Shown piece after piece: positions 25,186 to 38,896 of a DNA stretch of 64,000 bases. How positions within the stretch are numbered: the first letter of the stretch is position 1; the number at the start of each line of letters is the position of its first letter. The position numbers and the translations under genes were made by a program. This DNA is from Epiperipatus broadwayi (Eukaryota > Onychophora > Udeonychophora > Euonychophora > Peripatidae). The notes under the pieces were generated by a model. The model was not told the origin of the DNA and ran no database searches. It worked only from the letters and a program-made list of their open reading frames with translations. The stretch is from contig JAQFVV010013283.1 in the NCBI GenBank assembly GCA_028023455.1, positions 107,519 to 171,518 on the forward strand, in the 5' to 3' direction.

Positions 25186-26275
25186 TTTGATAGGTTTACA
25201 TTTGATTGCCGAAAACAATTATTGGGCGAAGTGTTTTTTTTTTTCGCGCACGTGTGTTTATGTTTAAATAAAATTTAAAACCTTTACTTTTATCAGTTTA
25301 CATTTGATGGACGACCGATTGGACTTCCTTTCATTTATAAATTATGGTTTTGGTTCTACAAATAAATATTTTTGACAATGGGATGATAATAGTTGTTGTT
25401 TGTTTAATTTTTATTGACAAGAGTGGGTGTTTTTTTGGTGTAGATTCAAATAGTAATTTGGATTACATTTAAATAATAAGTTGCGGTCTTACTTTGATCG
25501 GTTTACATTTGATTCCTGACACTAATTACTGGGAAGGGTGTTTTTTTGTGTGTACGATTGTAGACAACAATTATTGGGAGAAGGGGTGTAACCGTTTAAA
25601 GAATAGTAGTTTACGTTACTTTTAGTAGTGGTGTACATTTGATTGCTGACAATAATTAGTGAGAGGGGTGGGTGTTTTTTGGTGATTGGCGACAACAATT
25701 ATTGGGAGAAAGAGTTTTGCATTTTGTTTTTGTTCGTGTGTATGTTTAAATCAAAATTTAAGTTAGTCTTATCGGTTACCATTTGATTGAAAACCGATTT
25801 GACTTTCTTTTTTTTTTTTTTTCATTTATAAATTATTTGGGTTTTCCCAAATAATATTCGATTTGACAATGGGACAATAATAGTCTAGGTTTCTTTAATT
25901 TTGATTGACAAGAGCGAGTCTTTTTTGGTGTACATTCGAATAGTAATTTGGGTTATGTTTAACTAATAATTTACTGTCTTACTTCGATTGGTTTACATTT
26001 GATTGGCCAGGACAATTAGTGGGAGGGTTTTTTTGTTTTTTTCTATACGATTAAAGAATAATTGACGTTCCTTTTATTTGACCGTTTGATTGCCGATGAC
26101 AACAATTATTGGGAGAAGAGGGGTTTTTGGGGCTACGTTTAAATAAAAATTTTAGTTACTTCTTTTATTTTACATTTGATTGCCAATGCCAACAATTATC
26201 GGGAGGAAAAGGGATGTACATTTAAATAAAAATTGAAGTTACTTCTTTTATTTTTGACATTTGACGAAGGTAATT
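25186..26275 (+). repeat. Degenerate tandem array (~10-11 units) inside the TIR element
   Basis: The motif GTTTACATTTGATTGCCGA...CAATTATTGGGAGAAG recurs near 25190, 25295, 25499, 25560, 25630, 25680, 25776, 25990, 26080, 26165 and 26250, with variable T-rich spacers. It has the look of an old minisatellite. Confidence 0.65.
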
Positions 26276-26829
26276 TAGAATCACTCAAACAAGCTTGCCT
26301 TTACGAAGTGAACCTTTCCATCGGCAGATGTTTTCGGACCTCAAATCTGCATATATTTGCCGCACAATCCAATCTTTTCTTTCAGCAGCAGGATGTTTTT
26401 TTCTGCTGTAGAAATATTCCAGCACTGGCCCGTGTCTGGCAATTCCCATCTTTTAAAGTTTTCTGTTGTGGGAATTAGCCGTACTTTTTGTCTCGGAAAA
26501 TTTCTCGCTAAAACGTGACTCAAAGCGTGATTTTTAAATTTTTACGCTATTCCACCCTAATCGAAAATTTAGGAGAAATACAAATTTATGAGGAACAATC
26601 ACGATACTGTTAAAATTGATAAAATGTAACAGTACATCGATTGGGCTTAAAAAAAACAAGGCACCAATGAAAATTGAAATAATTTTGACACGATCAAAAT
26701 AAACACCCTAGTACGATATTGTTACATCAAATACATAATGCAGCATTACGATATAGTGTGTGACACAAACAACTACGGCATTTTCCTCTGCTTTTAGCAT
26801 CGGAAAAAGCCACACCATTAGCCGCTAAG

Positions 26830-26970
26830 CCAAGTTAACACTCTTTCTAGATTTTATCATAGAAAGGAGACTTAACTTCCGAGTTAATACTCTTATCTTT
26901 TAGCGTAGAAAGTAGACTTAACTCCGAGTTAACAATCTTTCTAGGATTTCTTTTAGAAAGAATGCTTAAA
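26830..26970. repeat. Three ~55-bp tandem units with CTTTCTA/TAGAAAG stems
   Basis: GAGTTAACA-TCTTTCTAG...TAGAAAG-GACTTAAC repeats three times. Each unit can fold on itself. Confidence 0.6.
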
Positions 26971-27062
26971 GGCTTGGGTGCGGCCGCGGAAACGGCATAT
27001 TTCTAGAAATTTAGCTAGAAATCGCGCCTCTGGTGGCTGACATGAACAATCAGATGACAACC

Positions 27063-30000
27063 TAAATAACTTTAAGAGAATCTTATTCTAAGGAAAAGTA
27101 ACTTCTTGTAAATTCATTTTTGAAAAAAATAATTTTAAGTGTAATTAAAATCGCAGCTGATTATTGTTGGTTTGAATGTATTTATTATTTTCATTATTAA
27201 ACTACTTTGTAATACATTTTAAATAATGCTGAAAACTATATGATTGTAATAAGATTTTTTTCCTTTTGTTTATGTTATAATCAAATGATTATTTTTTTTC
27301 TTGGAAGAGGTCGCTAGAGTTAAGAGCAATCAATTCATACTCAAATCATTTTTTTATAGTCTGCTGGTCTTTCAAAAGTTTAACAGTGAAAAATTTTGTA
27401 AGATTATTATTTTTATTTATTTGAAAATAATAAATTGGCAAGATAATGGAAATTTCAACTAAAATGAACAAGTAACAGTTTGGTAAGGCATTCTGCATTT
27501 TTATGTTATTCTCTACACTTTAAAAACTTTCTACATTTAAAATTTATTGCTTCGTGAAAGTTAGAGTTTTTCAACAAAGTTAAAAATGAAAGAATTAACT
27601 AAAAAAATTAAGCAAGTTCTTATTTTATCAAAATTAAGAAAATCAAATATTTCCCAAGTTGGAAATAATTATTTAATAACTTGTTTTTTATTGATATTTT
27701 TCTGATACCTAAGAAAAATAAATAGAAATAATAAAAAAAACAACAACAAAGAACTAGAAACATTTTTTTAGCGCTTATATTAAGTATATCGTCTGTGTTT
27801 CTAAATAATGCCATTTTATCCATTGAAATATATTTTGTTCATCAAGAATTGTCTAAAAAAAAATCATAATAATACTAAGCTATAAACCTGCATATTTTTT
27901 TTAAAGAAAAAAGAAAAACTTTCTTGAAGTAAATATGAAAATTAAATACGTGCATCTTTAAGGGAAAATTACTATTGGAAAATAAAATTCTAAGATTATA
28001 AACGAGAACTGAATATCTTTAGTGACTTAAGAATAAAATTAAATTATATATTATACTATATACAAAGTGGAATTCTTATAACTTCATCCATTCTATAAGT
28101 CAACTGCAGTTATTATCATACTAATCTATAGGAAAAAGTGTGCATTTTCCTCAATAAATAAGCTAGCTAATTATATGTGTAGTCAATAAATAATGCGTCT
28201 GTTTATCGTCTATGTTATAATATTCGTTTTTTTTTCTTGGATCCAAATTTTATTATTATAATTCAATTGAGAATTAATCTTCGGTTCTACTATATTTTTC
28301 TTTACATGATTATTATTAGAATTACTAAATAAAAGAAAACTTTTCATTAAAAAAAAATGTGTTTATTATTTTCAGTGCTTTGTAAAATGTGACCGGATGA
28401 AAACTCTTCATCTTCATCTTCGGCTAATGAGATAATATGCATTTGCTTATTTAACGTTTTTTTTTTTAAGAAAAAATAATTTGTAAAATTTTTTTTTTTT
28501 TTTTTTTAAACATCAATATAGATTAAGGTTTATATCTGTCACGTAACATTTAAGGATCTTGTCAAAGGTATGTCTAACTATCATTACTTTGGGTTAAGTT
28601 TGTAATTAATATGAAGTAAAATCTATGAAATATATCTGTTTTATTACATGCAACTGAAGATATGAACTTTGCATGTTAGGTACTTAAAAGAAAAATGTTT
28701 TATATTTATTTTAATGGGTAAAGCCGTATTTAAAATTATCAGAAGTAACTCTAAAAAGAAAAAAAATGCTATAACAAGATATTTCTTGTTTAAAGTTTGA
28801 ACAGAATTCATATTATATTAATTAAGTAGTTTAGTAACAGTTATTCTTTAATAGCATATCCACTTTATTTACTTTAAGCTGGTATGCTACCCATTGCCTT
28901 TGAATATTCCTTCATTAGAATGAAATTTATTATACTTTTCTATATTTTTAATTCATTGGTTTCAGATATTGATTGAAGTATACATTTAAGATAAGTTTAT
29001 TTTTATTAGTGTGTTTTACTATCTCACCTAAGAGTAGAGTTGGTATATGCTTAATCTCAGCATATTTTAATACTTATAATGTATTTTATTTTGTGGCATG
29101 AAAATGCTCTCCCCAAAATACTTTATTTTTCCATGAGCGGAATAGTTTTTGATATAATGTTATGGTAGATTTGATAGTCCATGTGATTGATTCTCATGAA
29201 TAGAACAATCAAGAGTTGACATAATATTTAGTATACTTAAGGTATTTTAAATCCCAAAAGAGGATTATACTTGGTGCATGTTCGTTTCTTTAGGTGGTGA
29301 AATATAGATATTCCACACCTATACATTTTATGCCTGAGTAATAGGCAAGAAACCACCAAATACTGCAGTGTAGTATTTTACTCTGCAGACATTAGTTGTT
29401 ATTCTGCATTCCCCCAATGTGAAATTAAAGATAGTTCCACCATAGAAGGTGTTGATTATTGTGTTCTTTTAAAGGTTATGTCAAGGGTAAATATTAGATT
29501 TGATGTGTTAGTTCCTCAATGTGTACTTTAGTGTCAGTAGTGCCTTAGTAATTGAGATCAATATCTGTATTGTGCTACCAAGCATTGCTGGTAGTTCACA
29601 AGCAAGCCGATGGAGAAAGTTAATTTAAAATTACATATTTTAAAATGCTTATTCATTGAGGGAATGTTTGAACCCAATATTTAGTATTAATTAAGAGTTA
29701 AGAAATATTCTTAGCGTGCATTAAAACATTTATAATTAAAATATTTATCATAATGTAGGTGGACATTAGGTTAAGTATGAAATGGTAAGTGAGACATCTG
29801 ATCAATGACCCATAACTAGTAATAAGTTATTTAATTATAAACCATAACTTAATTAACTTTATTAGTAATAGAGTGAATATTTTAAAAGGATTGTATTGAA
29901 CCCATTTTATTAAAGTACATAAATCATATGTAATTACTTTGGGTACTTCATATCATAATACTTATAAATAAAAACAAAACAAAAATAGTTAGTTAATAAC

Positions 30001-31496
30001 TCAAGGTAAAAGATTGATAGAAATTTTACTGAATTTACAGATTAGTATTGGTAAATCAGATTCATGTTTCAGCAAGTTAATCCAGTTCAATAGCGTGACC
30101 TTCAACATGTATTAATTTATAATTTTAATTTGTACCCGAACAGTAGACAGATTAATGTGATGATTTACTATCAATGTGATATTATTTAATAAATTTGTAT
30201 CTTTTGTTTAGTTCTGTGTTAGTAATAAATTATAGTCTTATCAGTATTCGTTGTGAATTCATTTTTTATATGCTAAATATAAGTGTGTTTGCACAATATT
30301 TGCAAAACATTTTCTTGAGTCCGAAATCATTTCAAACTCTCAAAAGCTTAATATACCAGATAGACAAACTTATGCAGATCTGAATATTTCGTTTCATTTT
30401 ATTTTAATAATAATTATTTATGGAGTTGCAAATTTCAGACTAAACATTATGTAATTGTAAAAATGAATTTATTTTCAAGTTATTAACCCTGACTGCACAT
30501 TATTCCAGTTACACTTAGTTAAATTGTTGAATTAATTACTTTTAGTTAATTTATTGTGTTGTCATGGATGATGGAAGAATACAAAAATATCCTTGTCTTT
30601 CTATTATTCTGGCTGAGATTCTGGATAAAAAAGCTATATTATTCAAAATTTTATGTAAGCATTTATGGCACTTGATCATATTTATCACCTCTTTAAATTG
30701 TTACAATAGTTATTATGATATATGAGGACACATTAGCTATTAAGTGAATGTTACCTATAGCTGACCAGAATGTCAATCATATGTGACAGCACAGTACTTT
30801 ATAGTATTTTCCTAATTTAAACAAAGAAACCCTGAGATTATTATTATCATTACCATTATTCTTTATTTAAGAAGTGATTGATTATTATTGATACTACAGA
30901 AATGTTGTGGCATAAAAAAGTTTAATTTTTCAATTGTGCTATAAGAAAGATATTTTCAGATCATATTGGCAAATGATTTACATAATGGATATTTTTTTAG
31001 AAATGTTAACAAGAACATGAGAAGTTATCATCATTGTTGAAAAGTGTAAATACTTATAGCTCAGAGAATGTGTTTTTGATAAGGAGAGGATGTCATTTTA
31101 TTCTAAATTATTAATTAGGGATTGATGACAATTTTCTTTTTCTTCCCAAGATATTTATTTTACTGATGATAATTTATTTTATGATTTTAAATTCTTTCTT
31201 TATCTTAATTGCATATCTCTGCAGCTGAATTTTTTATAACTAACCGACCACTGAGCTAGGCCGAGTATGCACATTGGTGCGTTTGCATGTCACCGAATAT
31301 ACTTTACAAGGTTAGCAATGAACAACTGACTATATAGTAAATATAGATGACATCATCACACTATCAAATTATTAGGTTAGATGGTACCACACTATCAAAA
31401 TATTTAGGTTATAAATGGGACACCCAACTATAAAGGTAATTGATATACTTAGCTTGAACTAACTATATTATAGTTGCTAATTTTGAGAAGGTTAGG
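27063..31496. other. Unassigned AT-rich DNA, no gene seen
   Basis: Only short frames broken by stops are present. No second copy was noticed within the window and no splice-consistent exon was recognised. Confidence 0.5.
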
Positions 31497-32764
31497 AATA
31501 TATATATATATATGACAATAGATGGCGTTCTACCAAAAACACCGTCAAGCGTAGTTTTTTGTTTACATAAACATCAGAGCAAGCATTCACTATCTCTAAC
31601 TTTAATTTCCACCTCAGATCATGATTTCAAGCTATTTGCTATCATCAGTGAAGGACAGGAATAAGAAAATAGATCTAAACACAAACTCTGAGCGTTTATG
31701 AAACAGTTTCTATTCAGCTTGCAAGCGTGAATCTTTTAGACACGTAATGTCTTCAAACTCAGCACAGCAAGCCAGATAGCTACATGGGTCTGATCTCAGT
31801 TCAGCATCACCACATAGTAGAAGCCTCTGCAATATATATCATTGCAAGAAAGACTTCAAAGGGGTACATTTATGAAAAACAAAAAAACACAAGTTAAAAA
31901 CTTGCTAATGCTTGTATTTATGACAATAGATGGCATTCTACAAAAAACACCGTCAAGTGTAGTTTTTTGTTTACATAAAGTCAGAGCAAGCATTCACTAT
32001 CTCTAACTTTAATTTCCACCTTCAGATCATGATTTCAAGCTATTTGCTATCGTCAGTGAAGGACAGGAATAAGAAAATAGATCTAAACACAAACTCTGAG
32101 CGTTTATGAAACAGTTTCTATTCAGCTTGCAAGCGTGAATCTTTTAGACACGTAATGTCTTCAAACTCAGCATAGCAGTTTGAAGACATTAACGTGTCTA
32201 AAAATTCACGCGAAGCTGAATAGAAACTGTTTCATAAATGCTAGAGTTTGTGTGTCTATTTTCTTATTCCTGTCCTTCACTGACATAGCAAATAGTGAAA
32301 TCATGATCTGAAGGTGGAAATAAAGTTAGAGATAGTGAATGCTTGCTCTGACGTTTATGAAACAAAAACTACATTTGCGGTGTTTTTGGTAGAACGCCAT
32401 CTATTAGCGTAGCAAGTTTTTAACTTGTGTTTTTCTGTTTTTCATAAATGTACTTTAGGTCTTTTCGAATGATATATATTGAAGAGGTTCTATATGTGGT
32501 GAGGTGATGAGATCAGTGTTATCTTTGTATGTTGAGTTTGAAGAATTATGTCTAAAAGATTAAAGAATGAAATGTTATAAAAGTGTGTTTAGATCTATTT
32601 TCTTATTCATGTCCTTCATGAGAAATAGTAAATCATGATTGATTGGAATTTAAAGTTAGAGATAGTGAATTTTGGTTATATAAAAAAAAGATGTGTTGAG
32701 AAATTATTTAAAAAGCGTTAGCAAGTTTTTAACTTGTGTTTTTTTGTTTTTCATATATATATAT
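31497..32764. repeat. Large two-tier foldback element (~1.26 kb) between (TA)n tracts
   Basis: The left arm holds two direct copies of one motif (31513-31905 and 31920-32172, each starting ACAATAGATGGC and including GTCAGTGAAGGACAGGAATAAG). The right arm holds an inverted copy of each (about 32178-32440, then a more decayed one to 32757). The centre is near 32175. Both outer edges are (TA)n. Coding potential is nil. A related, diverged fragment lies at 45150-45440. Confidence 0.75.
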
Positions 32765-35332
32765 TGTAATGGTAAGATTTTGTATGCCTTGTTAACATGT
32801 TGCAAAATTCCACCACCATGTTTGAATGGTGGCATGACAGGTGGGTTCAGGGCCTGCAATACTGCATTCGAACCCAGTAATTTTATTCACAACAAAACCC
32901 ACATGACAACGCATCTACCATAACAATAGCAATATTTTTTAGGCCCGGTGGTCAGGTAAACAAGAGACTAACTAATGGTTTCACCTTACGGACTACTACT
33001 ATATTCTTACTGTTCATTGCTGTGAGTGATACTAATTATTATTCTAAATTAAGCAGACACACAGACATGGATATAGATAATTTAAATATTTAATTGTGGT
33101 TACTTTACATAGGTAAATATATTTCCCTACTTGGGTGTCAATATTAACTACATCTCATGCCTCATGTTTAGAGGGTGAAGGTTACGAGACACGCTACGAT
33201 ATCTTAATGAGGAGTGCATTCATCCACAAGGCTATCATCCCATTTGCTTTATAATATTAATGTCTATTCTAATAACTTACTAAAGATTATCAGATGTGGA
33301 GGAGTGGAACTAGACCCAGCATAAACTTTATACTTATTATTAAAGTGACCTGCAGTAGCCTGAGATAATGCCGAGCTATAAGAGAATTGGCTTTCTAAGA
33401 GGATAATCGCAGAAGAAATGTTGGAGGCTGGTGGGACGATCAAACATTGGATCAGTCTCAAGCACAGTATTGGTATGAGGTCATAGCCTTTCCATCCCCG
33501 ACTGCATGACAAGGTAATTACAATAGGAATAGGAAGAGGGACAGCAAACATCGGGTCAGAGCCCTTAGGAGTGGTCACGAGTGCGGTATTGGTATGAGGT
33601 CTTAGCCTTTCCATCCCGACCATCTGACAAGGTTCCATACTATTATATTTTTTGTATGTTCCTTAAGTGCGAGAACACAATGCTTACAGTACCTCTTTTA
33701 TTTCTGTGATTTAAAAATTCATGTATCTATAACTAACGCAGTTCACAACTCTAATGCAAATGCATTTATTTATTTTATGCTTGGCAAAATAATATGAATC
33801 TATCCTGAATCTCCACATGACAGCATCTAATTAACTATCATTAAACCCCTCTTTTCTTCTTAACATTATTATTTATTTGAGATTTAACTAACTTAAAATG
33901 AATGATAGCCCATTAACAAATACACTAACTAATAATCTAGATCTCGTCTTTATAAAACACATTAAATTCATTCTATGATTCCCGAGCTGAAAACCATTAA
34001 CCAACATGAGTTTCTGTTATAATATCAATCCGCAGAGGAGGGTAGCTCCTCTGCGAATTAATAATAAAAAAAATCAGCACGAAAAACACGTGGGCATGAA
34101 ATATAATTTTAACGAATACAATAAAATTTTGGATACCCAAACCAGAATAATAATAAATAGATTAAGTTACGAGGTTCATTACAAAAGAGCATTATTACAA
34201 AAAATTGCATATTTTTAGTTTTAGAATTACATAGTAGTAGAATTTGAAAATGAAATTAACATATTATAAATATAGAGTTCGAATAGAGTTCAAAACAATT
34301 TTATTCTTGGGTATCATGTTACCTTTAGTTCATTTAAGGTGCACACTTGTTGGAGAGTCCGAGTTTTCTGGTTCAATAGCAGTCACATTTAGGGAAAGAT
34401 TTATTCAATGGAAGTAACAGAATTCTAGGTTTATCACATTTCATGGGAATTTTAATATTGTATAGCCATAAGTCCGGAGGAGCGTAGCATGGTGCCTACT
34501 CTTGGCACATTGCTAGATATAAAATTTGGATCGCAAGAAATATAATAATTAACAGCATAATTGTAATTTAATGTTTCTGGTTCTAGCCTCTCATCAGTTG
34601 TGGCTTTTTATTCTCTTTTTCCTTATCTCTGGGATCTATCGAGCAATATGTCATCCATGCAGCTGTCTCTTGGGTCTGTGCCATACATCCCTTTAGGTCA
34701 CGGATGCAATACAGGTTGGAATTTCAATCTGACCACTTTTTAAATTTTACCTTTTTGCATGATGTAATTTATAAAAGATTTTCTTTTTTTTAACAAACCT
34801 TTTTCTTTTGTTTCTGTACATTTAAAATACCTTTTAGCTCTGTCAACTCTTCCCCCCTCCTGCTATGACTTGCCTTTAATTATCAGGGGAATTTCTATAT
34901 TTTAAAAACATCTTTATTTTTCATTGAGACTTATTTATTTTTTTATAATTTAAGTATTACCTGGACCTGACCTAAATAATATTATGTTTATGTTTTACAA
35001 TATAATTATTGATTTCTTTAATTTATTTTATAAATTAAAATATTATGTAAACCTGTCAGAATAATTAATAGGATTATTTAACTTTATACACCTTATGCAT
35101 GGCAATTTAATAATACCTTGCAATGCATTATTTTTTTAAAATAAAACTATCAGAGTATGTGCACATATATGACATTTATTTTTCTTCTTATTTTTTTTGA
35201 AACAATTTAAAGATCGCACTAATCCCATACTCAAGGTCAGAATCCATGTAAACCCATACTAAAGGGGCGAGAGGTAGAATGATAACAGAACCAAGGTGAA
35301 ACTAAGATTTGAATACAAATCTTACAGTTTCA
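32765..35332 (-). repeat. LTR D (3' LTR on the minus strand)
   Basis: 2568 bp, aligned throughout with LTR E. The right end (35297-35332) is a hairpin: TGAAACTAAGATTTG-AATA-CAAATCTTACAGTTTCA. Near 33440-33640 it holds an internal ~130-bp partial tandem duplication (GGTATGAGGTC-TAGCCTTTCCATCCC twice). Short open frames inside, such as 33264-33638, are conserved only because the LTR is. Confidence 0.7.
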
Positions 35333-35492
35333 TATTCCCTTACTTGGAGTGGGTGGTAATAAATGAATTCTCCCTTTTTAATAAAGAGAATACAAAATTA
35401 AAACAGAATAACATAATATAAAAAAAACCTGGATTTTAAGGGTCATGATATCATACTCAGATCTTTTATTCCCCCCTTTTCTTCCTTTATAT

Positions 35493-37251
35493 TGTGCCAA
35501 GGCCAAATTGGCACATGTATATAAAATAATTTTGTCTAAAAAGAATTATTAAAATTAAAATAATTTTTTATGAAAGAAAACGTAAAATTAGATGTTGAAG
35601 AGTTTGTTACAGTTTGTTTTCAAAAAGATATGAATCAAATAGTTTTCCATCGTTAGTTTTTGAAATAATTAATCAGAAGGGGAGAGGGGTGTTTTCGTTA
35701 GAAAAATTAAACTAAGGGTTTTATAAAAAAGAAGTAAAGAGTTTTCTTATTAGTATTCGTAAAATATAAATAATTTAAAGTTTTAAAAAAATACAAATCT
35801 GTTTTCATTCGAATTAAAAAAAAAAAAATCTTAAAACTAGTAATATATGTGCGTATATATGTGCGATTGTCAATAATAGAATAAATGTATGCGTAATAAA
35901 TGTTATTATAAATAAATGAAAGTTAAAGAAGATTATCATTACAAAACATGGCAATGGCTATTAATTAAAATATAAAACTACAGGATTAAAAAGCTTGTCT
36001 CCAAATGATTAGATATTATTTAAAATATAAAACAATACATTTTGCATGGCTATTACTAATTAAGCAATCTTCCAAAACACGTTTATCAAAGAATTAATTG
36101 CTAAAGAATTTCGACAACAGATATTTGCCGTAGGATATTACAAGGACAACATGTCGCAGGTATAAATAGTAAAATTTTATCGGATAATGAGTTCAGTTGA
36201 GTTCACAAATCAATTGAGTCAGTTAATTTCAATCAGTTAAGTTAATGGTATTCAGAAACAAGCTGCAGTGCTGAGAAGATTTTGGCAATGCACATTTTTC
36301 TCCACACCCTGATGTCTGATGAAAACAGCAAGCTCTGCCCGTGAAATAATGTCAGCTTAACAACTTGGAAATCTCCATCAGTATCTAATCGTCTCCAATA
36401 ATAATGACTGTGAATAATAAGGAAACTCATCAAGGAAATGTCCCTGCTGACTGGAAGTATTTGTAATGGAAATATCTTCACCGAAAGCAGCAACCAAAGA
36501 GAACAAAATTCTATGTCTACATTCAAAATCATAGGTAAAACATTTGCTTATTTCGTTTAAACTGCAATAGCCATTGCATTGCATTAATTCGTGGGAATCC
36601 TCCAAGAGTCTAGTTATATGAACTCTATATCATATATAAAATGAACTATTGATATGTGTGTTTAAGTTTCAAATGCTATTAATGCTTGATTATTATATTT
36701 GTGAATGCTATATGAGTTAATATGTGCGTGATCATTATATCAGTGTTATTAGTTAAATTAGATAAATACCAGTGTTCTATTATTAAAATCTACAAGAATA
36801 TTTAAACTAGTTTAGAAATGTAAATTTAAAATGTGTGTGTATTATATTAAATTATAAAGATGTTTAAAATTAGTAATTTAATGTTAGTTAATAAATTGTC
36901 TTTAAATTTAAACTTTATCTGTCAGTCAATTCTTTTTATCAATCTCTTCTTACTAATATTTTATTATTGATTAAAATTAGACTGGGCTAGTTTTAGGGAA
37001 TTGTTTCGAGCGCTGGATTATGAGCCTACTGACCAAATATATTGTTTATTTTTCTGAATAGATAACTGTGCCCGGAGTTTACTCTGAAACAAATAAAGTG
37101 TTTGGATAGTAGGGGTTTGAATCTAGCAGCTGAGCCATTGTTGATAGTTAAAGCTATCAATAAGATCTCCCATTTTTCTCGAACGTGCTGGTTCGTCCCT
37201 GTAACATTTATAAGATCATAAATGAATTAAGAAGGAGTTTGAAACCGGACA
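35493..37251 (+). repeat. Nested solo LTR, inverted relative of 22826-24462
   Basis: It starts with the hairpin TGTGCCAA-GGCCAAA-TTGGCACA (35493-35515) and ends near GAAACCGGACA (37251), followed by a TA tract. It matches the reverse complement of 24462-22826 across its length with many substitutions. TATAAATAG at 36161-36169 is conserved. It sits inside the gag-bearing retrotransposon in the opposite orientation, so it inserted later. Confidence 0.65.
36161..36169 (+). promoter_or_regulatory. TATA box of the nested LTR
   Basis: TATAAATAG after GTCGCAGG, conserved with the minus-strand copy at 23865-23873. Confidence 0.6.
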
Positions 37252-37415
37252 AAACTTATATATATATATGTGTAAGTAGGTGGCTTCAGTGGATTGACCT
37301 GGTACAATATATATTAATGCTTACTATCATAACATATGGGTTAACTAACTCGTTTTACCTTTCTTTCCTTTCCGGTTTCTTCCACAATTTTGACTGTCCT
37401 ACAGAATTGTTTTAA

Positions 37416-38419
37416 TTAGATTCCTGGGTCATGCAGGTGATGTCCACTTGTCATTATTGGTTGTCGTGGACTTTCCGGTGTCCGTACTTTCTCCAGGGGG
37501 TCTTTATACCCATGGCTAAAGTCAAGCATGGTTAAAAACTCCATCATGTTGTCTAGCTCCTTTATCCGGCTCCCTGCCATCAACTGCTGGTTGGGCAGTG
37601 GCATGTTCCACTGGATGGTTTCAATAATCTGTGCTTTTGACAAGGTGAATGCTGTCAGAGATTTCAGCTGGCTTGCTTGACGCAGGAAGAATTGCATGTG
37701 CATTTCTGTTGTTCCAACTCCGTATTTTTCTTGACATAGTGTATTAAATATTCCACTTTGGCATTGGTCACTCCAATAATGTTTGAGCAGCACCTCTTTA
37801 TACTTCTTCAGGGTATGTGGTTTATTTTTGATTAGATTCTACCATTGTTTGGCGTGTCCATATAGGTGGTGGCTGGCGATGGCGATTTGCTCACTCTGCT
37901 GTGCTTGGTGGAATAGGAGGAAGTCTAGGATACTCTCAAGATGTTCTTGAGGGTTCTCCCCCATTTCTCCTTTAAAAATTTTAATGTGGATAAACTTTGC
38001 CTGATAGCTTTGTGCACCCACAGTCTCCTGTTGTTCCTGTTTTTCCCTGTCTGTTCTGGGGCTGCTCGCTTTTATATTCTCGGTCATAGCTGATAGTTCT
38101 GATGCAACGTCCTCTTCTTGCTTTTCTACTGGACCCTCCACCTCATGTCCCTCACTCTTTTCATGGCTTTGTCCTTTCTCCTGCTTTATCCCTTTTATTT
38201 CATTAATTATGCATTGTTTTAACTCCCCCATTTCTTTCTTAATTTCCTTTCCTGCTCACACCATTCCCTCATTTCTTTCTCTCTTGATTTCTTTTCTTGT
38301 TCATATATTTCCCTCATCTTTTTCCATTCCTGCCTAAATATTTCCTCTATGAACTTTATCTGGAAGTCTCTCTGTTCTTTTGGTGCTTCTAATTTGCAAA
38401 CTTCCTCCACTTCATCCAT
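37416..38419 (-). pseudogene. Ty3/gypsy-like gag, broken
   Basis: Pieces in order on the minus strand: 38419-38219 (66 residues, acidic/basic coiled coil with EKKSREKEMREW), 38231-37839 (130 residues, capsid N-terminal part with FKGEMGENPQEHLE and LYGHAKQW) and 37793-37416 (125 residues, capsid C-terminal part with HYWSDQCQSGIFNTL). The first two pieces differ in frame, so a frameshift lies near 38225. The last two share one frame interrupted by a single TAG just after the GHAKQW block, a place where related gags have a Trp. The F-G-x-P...GHA-x-W pattern is typical of retrotransposon gag (capsid assembly in the cytoplasm). There is no zinc knuckle and pol is missing. Confidence 0.75.
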
Positions 38420-38896
38420 GGTTCACCTTTATTACATCTAATGACTTATAACTAGCTGTTATATCTGCTGTCTGTTTTCTTATATCTAATGGCTTATCGC
38501 TAAACTCCCCCGGTACTATGGCTATATCTGCTCTTCCCATTATTCTTTCCACTTATCCTGCCTTACTCTGGCTGCTACCCCTATCTATTACAATTTGCTG
38601 CTGCCCTTACTCCTCTGGCTCTCATATATATTTTATTCTTTTATATATATATATTTTTCAGATCCGAGTATGTTTCGTCATTACCTTTTTACATATGTTC
38701 ATACCCATTCCCTGTCCACTGCCTGCTCAATATCTCATTTCACTCATTTGATTTATTTATTTATTTATATGTGTAGTAGTTATAAAACAATATATGAAAG
38801 AAAGCAAAATTCAATAAAAAAAATTTTTTTTTTGATCTCAGGGTATTTTCGTATTCGGCCCACGTTGGTGTGTCAGCGGCTAAAAAAAATATACTA
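38420..38896 (-). other. Leader between LTR E and gag
   Basis: About 480 bp of pyrimidine-rich (plus strand) non-coding sequence separate the gag ATG from the LTR end. Two short plus-strand frames (38518-38751 and 38595-38927) fall here and have no support. Confidence 0.5.

Larger units (their letters stand above)
24838..27062. mobile_element. 2.2 kb non-autonomous DNA transposon with ~47-bp terminal inverted repeats
   Basis: The left end 24838-24884 (GGTTGTCATCTGAT...CAGCCACCAGAGGC) and the right end 27016-27062 are inverted repeats with about four mismatches in 47 bp. Flanks are TAAATAAT (24830-24837) and TAAATAAC (27063-27070), a near-perfect 8-bp target duplication. The interior has no transposase reading frame. 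It holds a long degenerate tandem array (about 25186-26270), a GC-richer stretch and three short tandem units (about 26830-26970). GG ends with 8-9 bp duplications occur in Merlin elements, and 8-bp duplications also in hAT, so the superfamily is open. Confidence 0.75.

Noticed and set aside
25186-26275. CRISPR-like repeat/spacer array
   Set aside because: Units and spacers vary in length and sequence, the unit is degenerate, and the context is a eukaryotic transposon.
26233-26478. 81-residue frame in the GC-richer part of the TIR element
   Set aside because: Short, low-complexity, with no transposase motif and an overlapping frame on the other strand.
32693-32923. Conserved peptide (with CLNGGMTGGFRACN) repeated at 38870-39055
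   Set aside because: Both lie at the same place in LTRs D and E, so the conservation is that of the LTR DNA. The frame is short and the start is variable.
33264-33638. 124-residue minus-strand frame, conserved at 39398-39787
   Set aside because: It lies inside LTRs D and E over an internal tandem duplication. The indel between copies changes the protein, with no family resemblance.
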